Shown piece by piece: positions 9,929-18,779 of a stretch of DNA of 64,000 bases (position 1 is the first letter of the stretch; every line of letters begins with the position of its first letter). Under the pieces are notes generated by a model that did not search any database, was not told the DNA's origin, and saw only the letters and a list, made by a program, of their open reading frames with translations. Position numbers and translations under genes: made by a program. The DNA comes from Pseudomonas sp. ML2-2023-3 (GTDB taxonomy: Bacteria > Pseudomonadota > Gammaproteobacteria > Pseudomonadales > Pseudomonadaceae): contig NZ_CP146343.1 in the NCBI RefSeq assembly GCF_037055275.1, positions 2,700,501 through 2,764,500 on the forward strand, given 5' to 3'.

Positions 9929-11260
9929 TCAGGTGTTCGACACTTCCCCGGCCGGCAGCTGTTCCTTGCTGCGCCAGTGCGGCAGCGAGTTCCAGTAGCG
10001 CTCGCCCTTGGCGTCGTCGTACATGCCTTCCCAACGGGAAATTACCAGTACCGCCAGGGCGTTACCGATCACGTTCAGGGCCGTACGGGCCATGTCCATC
10101 ACACGGTCAACACCGGCGATAAAGGCCAGACCTTCCAGCGGGATACCCACGCTGCCCAGCGTGGCCAGCAGCACCACGAAGGACACGCCCGGCACACCGG
10201 CGATGCCTTTGGAGGTGACCATCAGGGTCAATACCAGCAGCAGTTGCTGGCTGAGCGACAGGTCGATGCCATACAGCTGAGCGATAAAGATTGCCGCGAT
10301 GCTCTGGTACAGGGTCGAACCGTCAAGGTTGAACGAGTAGCCGGTCGGTACCACAAAGCTGCAAATCGCTTTCGGTGCGCCGTAGGCTTCCATCTTCTCG
10401 ATCACGCGCGGCAGCACGGTTTCGGAGCTGGCGGTGGAGTAAGCCAGTACCAGTTCGTCCTTGAAGATGCGCATCAGCTTGATCACGGAGAAGCCGAACA
10501 GCTTGGCGATCAGGCCCAGTACCGCAAAGGCGAAGAACAGGATGGCCGCGTAAACCAGCACCACCAGCTTGGCCAGTGGCACCAGGGAGGCGAAGCCGAA
10601 GTTGGCGACAGTCACGGCGATCAGGGCAAACACACCGATTGGCGCGTAGTTCATGATCATGTGAGTGACTTTGAACATCGACTCGGACACGCCCTGGAAG
10701 GTTTTCACCAGCGGGTCGCGCAGTTCGGCGTTCAGGCTCGACAAACCGAGACCGAAGAGCACCGAGAAGAAGATGATCGGCAGCATCTCACCGCGAGCCA
10801 TGGCCGCGAAGATGTTGGATGGGATCAGGTTGAGGATGGTCTCGATGAACGCATGTTCATGGGTGACCTCAGCCGCCGTGGCCGCATACTTCGAGATATC
10901 GACTGTGCTCAGGGTGCTCATGTCGATCCCGGCACCTGGCTGGAACACGTTGGCCAGCACCAGGCCGACCAAAATCGCAATGGTGGTGACCACCTCGAAG
11001 TAAATGATGGTTTTAAAACCGATACGACCGAGTTTCTTCGCATCTCCCACGCCTGCAATCCCGACAACCAGTGAAGAAATCACGATTGGGATTACGATCA
11101 TCTTGATCAGACGGATAAAGATATCGCCGGCAGGTTGCAGAACGTTACTGATCCACCAGGCCTTTTCAGCACTGAAATGGTTGAGCAGCGCGCCGATTGC
11201 AATCCCGAGGACCAGACCAATCAGGATCTGCCAGGCGAGGCTAAGTTTTGCCTTCTTCAT
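9929..11260 (-). CDS. gltP: Glutamate/aspartate:proton symporter GltP
   Basis: 443-residue member of the dicarboxylate/amino acid:cation symporter family (SLC1 type), close to E. coli GltP along its whole length. Signature elements are the serine-rich AYSTASSETVLPRV (hairpin 1), the transport motif NLDGSTLYQ, and the second re-entrant loop SKGIAGVPGVSFVVL. It imports glutamate and aspartate with protons across the inner membrane. DctA is related, but the N-terminus (SLAWQILIGLVLGI) and C-terminus favour GltP. It is monocistronic, with a strong hairpin after its stop. Confidence 0.93.
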   Translation of the reverse strand: MKKAKLSLAWQILIGLVLGIAIGALLNHFSAEKAWWISNVLQPAGDIFIRLIKMIVIPIVISSLVVGIAGVGDAKKLGRIGFKTIIYFEVVTTIAILVGLVLANVFQPGAGIDMSTLSTVDISKYAATAAEVTHEHAFIETILNLIPSNIFAAMARGEMLPIIFFSVLFGLGLSSLNAELRDPLVKTFQGVSESMFKVTHMIMNYAPIGVFALIAVTVANFGFASLVPLAKLVVLVYAAILFFAFAVLGLIAKLFGFSVIKLMRIFKDELVLAYSTASSETVLPRVIEKMEAYGAPKAICSFVVPTGYSFNLDGSTLYQSIAAIFIAQLYGIDLSLSQQLLLVLTLMVTSKGIAGVPGVSFVVLLATLGSVGIPLEGLAFIAGVDRVMDMARTALNVIGNALAVLVISRWEGMYDDAKGERYWNSLPHWRSKEQLPAGEVSNT

Positions 11261-11867
11261 ATTATTTTTTTTCTACCTTTACTTCAGTTTGATGTAGGTA
11301 ATTGCCTGAACAGGAACGTTCATTTACCGAAAAATCTGTGTAAATAGCCGGGATAGATCGCTTGGAAGTGGTGCTTGTCGCTCACTGGCAGACCGCTCAG
11401 GCGGCGCGACTATTCCAATGCCGGAGGGCGCCGTCTAATGCTGTAAATGCCTACCCTATGCTCAATGTGCATGGCATTAATCAAAAAAACGCATGGTTTA
11501 AAGCTGTTCGAATACGCCATTTCGGGAGGCATAAGTGCCGTGCACCGGCCCTTGCAGAAGACGTGACGCGTTTTTTGGCAGGAGAAATGAAGGGCTGGAT
11601 CCAGGGGGTGTTTGAGCAAGCAACCTCGGCATAAAGGCGCAATTTATTCTGGTCGGATTTCGACGGGCTGGCGTGCATTCGCCACCTGAAGCCATCAAGG
11701 AGAGGGTTTTGCTATCTGGAGGTGCATGAGGAATGGGTGAAGCATCAGGAGCACTTTGAAAAAGCCTGACACTGAGTTGCAAAGTTGTGACTTAAGCGAT
11801 TCCTGACTTTGTGGGAGCGAGCAAGGTCGCTCCCACACTTGAACAGCATTGCGACATTGAGCCTGGT
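11261..11867. other. Long intergenic region between gltP and the glycine-zipper gene
   Basis: About 600 bp. The left part carries the gltP promoter region: AT-rich, with ATATTATTTTTTTTC just upstream of its start. The middle has only weakly coding-like open frames with no ribosome site or recognisable protein. The right end contains a REP hairpin (11811-11836). I see no RNA gene. Confidence 0.5.
11811..11836. repeat. REP hairpin downstream of the glycine-zipper gene
   Basis: GTGGGAGCGA and TCGCTCCCAC form a perfect 10-bp stem around the loop GCAAGG. This is the common Pseudomonas REP core. It lies 32 bp past the stop codon of the minus-strand gene and has no T-tract there, so it more likely stabilises the mRNA end than terminates it. 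Confidence 0.7.
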
Positions 11868-12296
11868 TTATCGGCGGTGCTTGTTCTTCTTGTTTTTGTT
11901 TTTCTTGTGATGCTTGCCACCGGAGTTGTGCTTGCTGCCATCGTCGGCAAGATTGTTGCCTATCGCCCCGCCAGCGGCACCGCCAAGACCCGCGCCGATG
12001 GTGGAGCCAGTAGAGCCTCCCAGTCTGTTGCCGATGACCGATCCGCCGGCCGATCCGAGACCGCCACCAATGGCGGCTTCGGTTTTGCTGCCTCGTGGCG
12101 CGCCGATAGCACTCCCTGCAGCGCCACCGACCCCGGCACCAACGGCGGCCCCCGTGGACCCCCCCAGCTGTTGGCCCACGATATTACCCAACGCGCCGCC
12201 AACACCGCCTCCGACAGCGGCGGTTCCGTCACCGGCAGCCATTGCTCCTTGTGCAAACAAAAGGCCCAGAACTAGCGCAGGTAGTGTCATTCGCAT
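11868..12296 (-). CDS. Exported glycine-zipper protein with a basic tail
   Basis: 142 residues. A signal peptide (LPALVLGLLFAQGAMA) is followed by about 90 residues in which glycine recurs every few positions, for example VGGGVGGALGNIVGQQLGG and GGGLGSAGGSVIGNRLGG. This glycine-zipper pattern favours close helix packing in membranes. The last 25 residues are rich in Lys, His and Asn (GGKHHKKNKNKKNKHRR). Similar proteins are common in Pseudomonas, but their role is not established. It is probably periplasmic or outer-membrane associated; function unknown. Confidence 0.72.
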   Translation of the reverse strand: MRMTLPALVLGLLFAQGAMAAGDGTAAVGGGVGGALGNIVGQQLGGSTGAAVGAGVGGAAGSAIGAPRGSKTEAAIGGGLGSAGGSVIGNRLGGSTGSTIGAGLGGAAGGAIGNNLADDGSKHNSGGKHHKKNKNKKNKHRR

Positions 12297-12523
12297 CTTA
12301 TATACCTCAATGGGCAGTAATCAGTGCACCCGCTACATTAGGGATGCCTGAGAATATAGACGGGGCGATAACCCCCAAGTTCTATGTTGGCAACCACTGT
12401 GGCTGATAAAGCTGTAACAAGCTATTGCGGCGACAGGTTCCAGTCTTTGTGGCAGCGTTGCTCTTGAGTGAACAGCAATAGCGCAAGGTGAGGGATTTAT
12501 GTCAGCCGTATGAAAGCCTCCCT

Positions 12524-12730
12524 TCACTTGACCTCAAGTGCGGCCTGAATCTGATCAGCATACTTGCTCAGCCGATTGAGCTCTGATTGAAGCTGCCCGG
12601 CACTGCTTGAATTTAGAACCTTGGACTGGATCAAGGTTAAAGCCGCGGCAACAGCCAGTTCTCGTTGGCTCTGCGGGCTTGCGGCGCCAAAGGGGGTATC
12701 TCCCCTCAGGCCTTTGAAGTGCTCAGACAT
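12524..12730 (-). CDS. Small helical protein of unknown function
   Basis: 68 residues starting at MSEHFKGLRGD, chosen over an in-frame start at 12757 because AAGGAGAA lies just before the ATG at 12730. The second half is helical and amphipathic (LQSELNRLSKYADQIQAALE). No signal peptide or membrane segment. I do not recognise the family. Confidence 0.62.
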   Translation of the reverse strand: MSEHFKGLRGDTPFGAASPQSQRELAVAAALTLIQSKVLNSSSAGQLQSELNRLSKYADQIQAALEVK

Positions 12731-13081
12731 ACTGTTCTCCTTATTTCTGATCCGCATTTCACTTTTTCCGACAACTTTATCCAGTGTAGAAGGATCGGTG
12801 CCCGCGTGAAGTGCTCAGAACCCGGATCCCGGTCCATCCGTCTGCCTGCACCAGGCCGGGGCAGTCGGGTCGGAGTATTGGTGATTTACACAGCGTCAGC
12901 AGCGCCAAATATAAATCCTGATTCGCGTCAATTAAATGGCTAATAAGTTTATTTGTTACGTGTTTACCAAGATACTAATCCTATTTCGTTCAATTTATTG
13001 ACGATGCCATTGTGATGGCTTATTTTGGCGCGCTGCGGCTGGTCATGGGTCGTTAACAGTCAGAAAGCAGGAAGCCTTCCT
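12731..13081. other. Regulatory region upstream of the cellulose operon
   Basis: About 350 bp with no gene. It becomes AT-rich from about 12900 and holds the likely wss promoter at 12998-13026. In P. fluorescens SBW25 this region is bound by regulators such as FleQ and AmrZ; I could not assign their sites here by eye. Confidence 0.5.
12998..13026 (+). promoter_or_regulatory. Candidate sigma-70 promoter of wssA
   Basis: TTGACG (12998-13003), a 17-bp spacer, and TATTTT (13021-13026). The expected transcript start near 13033 would leave a leader of about 50 bases before the wssA ATG at 13082. The -35 is close to consensus and the -10 is weak, which fits a regulated promoter. Confidence 0.45.
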
Positions 13082-14287
13082 ATGAGCCACAAAGACGACA
13101 TATCAAATCTATTCAGTAGATTTGGCGCGACTTCAGACAGCTATCACGAGTTCGAAACCCCGTTCGACTACCCGTGCGCAGCACCGCAAAAGATGCCGCT
13201 GCCTGCCGAGCCAGCGCCTTTGCCTGAAGTTGTGGCTCAAGTAATCGAGAACATGGCGGCCGAGCCGAAAATTGAACAGGCGCCATTCCGGTCGTTACCG
13301 TTTTCGGTGGTTACGCCGGGAGCGCAACCCGTCATGCAATCTGCAATGCCAGTCGTTGAGTCAGCGCGCCCCCAGCCTGAAGCACCATTGATGACCTCCG
13401 GGGACGTTGCAACCCCGTTGCGTAATCTGCTCGCCGAAGTCGCCCTTGCCCGCCAGGCCGAGATGCACGCCCAGGCACAGCTTGGGGCTCGTGTGCCGAA
13501 GTGCAAGGCACATATCGTGGCGCTGGTTTCGGCCAAGGGTGGCGTAGGCAAGTCAACTCTGGGCGCCGGGTTGGCCAGCAGCTTGTGTCTGGACGCATGC
13601 AAAGCCATCGCCATCGATCTTGACCCGCAAAATGCGTTGCACTACCACCTCGGGATTGAATCCGGTGTGAGGGGCATGGGCACTACGAGCGAGGATGGCA
13701 CCACCTGGGCCGACAAACTTCAGCAGGGTTTCGACGGTGCTCAAGTGCTGCCGTACGGCGTATTGAGCGATGACGAACGTTGTGCCCTGGAACGGGACAT
13801 GAGCCATGATCGCCATTGGTTGGCCCGGCAGCTGGCTCGCCTGAATCTGGATGAAAACGACGTGGTGATTCTGGACACACCGACCGGCCGTTCGATGTAT
13901 CTGGAGCAAGCGCTGGATGTGGCTGATCAAGTGATCGTAGTCACCACCGCCGACGCTGCCAGCTTTGTTGCCCTGGATCAGATGGATCGCCTGATGGGCT
14001 CCGTCCCCACCCGTCCTGAGTCCCCGGCCTGCAACTACGTGGTCAATCAGTTCGATGCCACCCGCGAGTTTTCGCGGGACATGCTTGAGGTCCTCAAACG
14101 TCGTTTGGGCGGGCAGATGCTCGGAGTCGTTGCACTGGATAACACCCTGGGCGAGTCGCTGGCCTATGGTCGTAACCCGCTGGCTTCACCGAACGCATCT
14201 GCAGCCTGCCAGGATATGGCATGGCTGGGTAAACAACTCAAGGCCGGGTTTGAGAACGGCTCTGCTACAGCGATGTCCGCGCTGTGA
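13082..14287 (+). CDS. wssA: Cellulose synthesis ATPase WssA (BcsQ/MinD-like) with BcsP/BcsR-like N-terminus
   Basis: 401 residues. Residues 1-20 (MSHKDDISNLFSRFGATSDS) resemble the short BcsP/BcsR-type segment. A low-complexity linker of about 120 residues rich in Pro, Ala and Glu follows, then a ParA/MinD ATPase with the deviant Walker A motif SAKGGVGKST near residue 150 and VVILDTPTG as Walker B. BcsQ-type ATPases help assemble or localise the cellulose synthase at the pole. ATG at 13082 is preceded by AGGAAG. wssB starts at its stop codon (GTGA). Confidence 0.88.
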   Translation: MSHKDDISNLFSRFGATSDSYHEFETPFDYPCAAPQKMPLPAEPAPLPEVVAQVIENMAAEPKIEQAPFRSLPFSVVTPGAQPVMQSAMPVVESARPQPEAPLMTSGDVATPLRNLLAEVALARQAEMHAQAQLGARVPKCKAHIVALVSAKGGVGKSTLGAGLASSLCLDACKAIAIDLDPQNALHYHLGIESGVRGMGTTSEDGTTWADKLQQGFDGAQVLPYGVLSDDERCALERDMSHDRHWLARQLARLNLDENDVVILDTPTGRSMYLEQALDVADQVIVVTTADAASFVALDQMDRLMGSVPTRPESPACNYVVNQFDATREFSRDMLEVLKRRLGGQMLGVVALDNTLGESLAYGRNPLASPNASAACQDMAWLGKQLKAGFENGSATAMSAL

Positions 14288-16506
14288 TCAAGACCAGCAC
14301 TGAGCCGCCCGTTGTACAAAACCGTCTGCAACGTTGGGCGCAGTCCGTGGCTGATCGTATTGAACGATGGCCCGTTGTGGCACGCCGCGCGCTGACCATT
14401 GGCACGATAGCGTTCTGCACGCTTGTGGGCTTATTGATCGTCACCGCCCCGTTTGATTTCTATGCCCAGTGCATCTTTGCACTCGGTTGCTTTGGTGCGG
14501 CGCTGATATTGCGCAGGATCCCTGGCCGGCTGACCATCCTGATCATGATCTGCCTGTCGCTGACTGCTTCGCTGCGCTACATGTACTGGCGTCTGACGGC
14601 GACCCTGGACTTCGATGAGTGGATCGACATCGCGTTCGGCTACGGCCTGGTACTGGCCGAGCTTTATGCCTTGGTGGTGCTGATCTTCGGTTACTTGCAG
14701 ACGGCATGGCCGCTGCGCCGCCAACCGGTATTGCTCAAAAGCCCGCCCAGCGAGTGGCCGGTAGTTGACGTGTTCATCCCGTCCTACAACGAAGCCCTCG
14801 ATATTGTGAAGTTGACTGTCTTTGCCGCCCAGGCCATGGACTGGCCGCAGGACAAGCTGCGGGTCCACGTGCTCGATGACGGGCGTCGCGAAGACTTTCG
14901 CGAGTTCTGCGAGCAGATCAATGTCAACTACATCACCCGTGACAACAACCGGCATGCGAAGGCCGGGAATCTCAACGAAGCGTTGCAGATCACCAGCGGT
15001 GAGTTCGTGGCGTTTTTCGATGCCGATCACGTGCCGACCCGTTCGTTTTTGCAAGTGAGCATTGGCTGGTTTCTGAAAGACCCGAAGCTGGCGATGCTGC
15101 AAACGCCGCACTTTTTCTTTTCCCCGGACCCGTTCGAAAAGAACCTCGATACCTTCCGCTCGGTACCGAACGAAGGCGAGTTGTTCTATGGCCTGGTCTA
15201 GGACGGCAATGACCTGTGGAACGCCACATTCTTCTGTGGCTCATGTGCTGTGATCCGGCGCAAGCCGCTGATGGAAATTGGCGGGGTCGCAGTAGAAACC
15301 GTGACCGAAGATGCCCACACCGCGCTCAAACTCAATCGCGCCGGCTACAACACGGCGTATCTGGCCATTCCCCAGGCGGCGGGCCTGGCGACGGAAAGTC
15401 TGTCGAGCCACATCAGCCAGCGCATTCGCTGGGCCCGGGGCATGGCGCAGATTTTCCGCACCGACAATCCGTTGTTCGGCAAGGGTCTGAACCTGGGGCA
15501 GCGCCTGTGCTACCTCAACGCGATGCTGCACTTCTTCTATGGTTTGCCGCGCCTGGTATTTCTGACGGCGCCGCTGGCCTTCCTGTTTTTCGACGCGCAG
15601 ATTTTCCACGCCGCGGGGTTGATGATCATGGCCTATGCATTGCCCCATATCTTCCATGCCAGCCTGACCAACTCCACCATTCAGGGGCGCTTCCGCCACT
15701 CGTTCTGGAACGAGGTCTACGAGACCGTACTGGCCTGGTACATCATGGGGCCGGTGCTGGTGGCGCTGGTCGATCCCAAGCATGGTGGTTTCAACGTGAC
15801 CGACAAGGGCGGGATCATCGACGAGAAATTCTTCGACTGGAAACTCGCCCGCCCATACATCGTGCTGTTGACCCTCAACCTCGCGGGCATGGCCTACGGG
15901 ATCGCGCGGCTGGCAATGGGGGAGGAGGGCGCCACAACCACGGTGCTGATCAACCTGATGTGGACGCTCTACAACGTCATCATCACCAGTGCTGCAGTGG
16001 CAGTGGCCAGCGAAACCCGACAGGTACGTGCTGAGCCGCGGGTAGCAGCCAAATTGCCTGTGCGCCTGACCTGTGCCGATGGCCGTGTGATAGAGGGTGT
16101 AACCCAGGACTTTTCGCAAAAAGGCATGGGTTTGATTTTGCCGGAAGGCGTCAGCTTGCCTCAGGGTGAGCAGGTACAGATTTCCCTGTTTCGCAATCAA
16201 CACTCGAGTGTGTTCCCGGCAGTGGTCGTGTTCAGTCGCGGCGAGTTGGCGGGCGTGCAGTTTGATGCCCTGACCTTGCGTCAGCAGAGTGACCTGGTAC
16301 GCCTTACATTCTCCCGCGCCGACACCTGGGCTTCGACCTGGGGCAGCGGGCAGGTCGATACCCCGCTTGTCGCCTTGCGTGAGGTCGGTCGTATCGGCCT
16401 GCGCGGTATCCACGAACTTTTCAAAGCCTCGGCCATGGAAGTGCGCAGCTTGCTGCGCCGTCGCCGCGTCACCCCTTCCACGCTAGACAATGTCCTGGAC
16501 AAGTGA
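14284..16506 (+). pseudogene. wssB: Cellulose synthase catalytic subunit WssB (BcsA), interrupted by an in-frame TAG
   Basis: Read through codon 306, this is a 740-residue BcsA: N-terminal membrane helices, a family 2 glycosyltransferase domain with FFDADHVP (UDP-glucose/metal site, about residue 244), TED (about 340) and QRIRW (about 379), further helices, and a C-terminal PilZ domain for c-di-GMP (RQVRAEPR and DFSQKG, about 580). The TAG at 15199-15201 falls in FYGLV*DGNDLWNATFFCG, where relatives have Gln (CAG), so one C-to-T change explains it. The frame is otherwise intact on both sides. The truncated product would lack TED, QxxRW and PilZ and should be inactive. GTG start overlaps wssA. 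Confidence 0.9.
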
Positions 16507-18773
16507 TGAATTCAACGTCTTCAGCCTTCGCCGCCTTGCGCGATCTGCGCCGCGCGCTGGCCCGCCTGACGTGCGCCTTGCTGGCTTTCAGCGCTGGCGC
16601 TGCCAGTGCCCAAACCCTGTCTGCGGCCACGGCGCCCGGAGCGAAAAGCTACACCGTTACCCTCAAGCAATTGGGCCGCAATTATCCGATGAACCTGCGT
16701 GGAGTGGAGGCGACAGACAGCGTCAGCTTCGATGTGCGGGCCGACTCGATCGTCACCGGCGCCAGGCTGAACCTGCAGTACTCCTACTCCCCGGCGCTGC
16801 TGGCGGAGCTGTCGCAAATCAACGTGCTGGTCAACGATGAAGTGGCCGCAAGCCTGCCATTGCCCAAGGACAAGGCCGGGCAACTGCAGCAACAGGTTGT
16901 AGAGATCCCGGCTCATCTGATTACCGAGTTCAACCGCCTGAGCCTGCAATTTATCGGGCACTACACCATGAGCTGCGAGGACCCCCAGCACTCCAGCCTG
17001 TGGGCCAAGATCAGCAATGCTTCGGAGTTGGGCATCGACGTATCGCCGCTGGCCTTGCCTGACGACCTGTCGATTATCCCGCTGCCGTTTTTTGATCGTC
17101 GCGATGCCCGTCCCCTGGACTTGCCGTTCGTGTTCGCCGCTGCGCCCGACAATGCCACGCTGGAAGCCGCCGGAGCCCTGTCGTCGTGGTTGGGTGCCCA
17201 GGCCAGCTATCGTGGTGCGCGGTTCTCATCGGGTTACAACCGGATTCCGGCCAGCGGCAATGCCGTGGTGCTGGTCAGTGGCCCGGATGCCCTTCAGATC
17301 GACAGCCTGAGCCTGCCGCCCGCCAAGGGCCCGACCCTGACCGTAATGACCAACCCCAATGACGCCAATGGCAAGTTGCTGGTCGTCAGCGGTCGCGACG
17401 GAGCTGAGCTCAAGCGCGCAGCAACGGCGTTGGTGCTGGGCAATCAGGCCTTGTCGGGCAATAGCGTTGTCATCGACCGCCTGGATGTGGTGCAGCCACG
17501 CAAACCCTATGACGCACCGAACTGGTTGCCCAGTGATCGCCCGGTAAAACTGGGTGAGTTGTTGCCAGCCAAGGAACTGGCGGTGTCCGGCTACAACCCG
17601 GGCGACATTACCGTACCGCTCAACTTTGCCCCGGACCTGTTTACCTGGCGCGAAGGCGGTGCGCCGTTGAACCTCAAGTACCGTTACACGCCTCAAGAGA
17701 AGTCCAACAACTCATCGTTCATCATCAGTTTCAACGATGCGCTGATTCAGTCGCAGAACCTGCCGTCCCAGGACAAGCTTCCGAGCGGCGTACTCAGCGC
17801 GCTGAAGTCCGACGACAGCCTTGGCCGCGAAACCACCGTGATGCTGGCGTTGAACTCGACTGCCCTGCAGTCACGGCTGCAGCTGCGATACATGTTCGAT
17901 TACATCAAGCAGGGGGAATGTAACGACATCATCATCGACAACATGCGTGGGGCCATTGACCCCGAGTCGACCATCGATGTGAGCGGCTACGACCACTTTA
18001 TCGCCATGCCCAACCTTGGCGTGTTCAAGGATGCCGGATTCCCGTTCACCCGCCTGGCCGACTTGTCGCAAACAGCCGTGGTGTTGCCGGATAACGCAGG
18101 CACCGCGGACCTGGATGCCTACCTGACTGTACTTGGTCGTTTCGGCAGCTCCACGGGTTACCCGGCCACCGGCGTACAGGTGATCCAGGCCGCGCAGGTT
18201 GGGAGCGCTGCGGACAAGGACTTGCTTGTGCTGGCATCCGGTGCCAATCAGCCGTTGCTGACGCAATGGGCTGATCGTCTGCCCGCTGCCGATGGCGAAG
18301 GACTGCAGAGTTTTCATCTGTCCGACCTGCCAATGCGGGTACGTGACTGGTTCAGCCCCGACCCTGAAGCCAATCTGCGCAGAACCCGGCTGGCGATGGC
18401 ATTTTCCGGTGGTGCGCGCAGTACCTACCTCACCGGATTCGAGTCACCGCTCAAAAACGGTCGCAGCGTCGTGGTGATCGCCAGTGGTCAGCCCCAGGGC
18501 CTGGCCGACGCGACCAATGCCCTGATCGGTGGTGAGGATTACACCCAGTCGATCCAGGGCAGCCTGGTGGTGGTACGCGGTAAAAATATCGAGCCACTGG
18601 TTGCGGACGAGCAGTACTACGTCGGTAGCCTGGGCCCGATCAAATACCTGCAATGGCTGATGTCGCGCCACGTGGTACTGGCGCTGATACTGACCGGCCT
18701 GGGTGTGATCCTGCTCAGCGGTCTGGCCTATCTGGCATTGCGCGCGCGTGCCAACAAGCGTCTGGGCGGCTGA
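16506..18773 (+). CDS. wssC: Cellulose synthase regulatory/periplasmic subunit WssC (BcsB)
   Basis: About 755 residues. Signal peptide (ALLAFSAGAASAQ), a long periplasmic region made of alternating carbohydrate-binding and flavodoxin-like domains, and a single C-terminal membrane helix (VVLALILTGLGVILLSGLAYLAL) that anchors it next to the synthase. BcsB guides the nascent glucan through the periplasm. The ATG at 16506 overlaps the wssB stop (TGATG); a GTG one codon earlier is possible. The gene looks intact despite the stop in wssB. Confidence 0.9.
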   Translation: MNSTSSAFAALRDLRRALARLTCALLAFSAGAASAQTLSAATAPGAKSYTVTLKQLGRNYPMNLRGVEATDSVSFDVRADSIVTGARLNLQYSYSPALLAELSQINVLVNDEVAASLPLPKDKAGQLQQQVVEIPAHLITEFNRLSLQFIGHYTMSCEDPQHSSLWAKISNASELGIDVSPLALPDDLSIIPLPFFDRRDARPLDLPFVFAAAPDNATLEAAGALSSWLGAQASYRGARFSSGYNRIPASGNAVVLVSGPDALQIDSLSLPPAKGPTLTVMTNPNDANGKLLVVSGRDGAELKRAATALVLGNQALSGNSVVIDRLDVVQPRKPYDAPNWLPSDRPVKLGELLPAKELAVSGYNPGDITVPLNFAPDLFTWREGGAPLNLKYRYTPQEKSNNSSFIISFNDALIQSQNLPSQDKLPSGVLSALKSDDSLGRETTVMLALNSTALQSRLQLRYMFDYIKQGECNDIIIDNMRGAIDPESTIDVSGYDHFIAMPNLGVFKDAGFPFTRLADLSQTAVVLPDNAGTADLDAYLTVLGRFGSSTGYPATGVQVIQAAQVGSAADKDLLVLASGANQPLLTQWADRLPAADGEGLQSFHLSDLPMRVRDWFSPDPEANLRRTRLAMAFSGGARSTYLTGFESPLKNGRSVVVIASGQPQGLADATNALIGGEDYTQSIQGSLVVVRGKNIEPLVADEQYYVGSLGPIKYLQWLMSRHVVLALILTGLGVILLSGLAYLALRARANKRLGG

Positions 18774-18779
18774 CAGGGC

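Noticed and set aside
11362..11634. 90-codon open frame in the gltP upstream gap
   Set aside because: No ribosome site, no recognisable protein features, and competing open frames of similar length on the other strand.
15250..16506. Second half of wssB as an independent gene
   Set aside because: It has no plausible ribosome site and begins inside the catalytic domain; same-frame continuity with the first half shows it is one gene with a stop codon.
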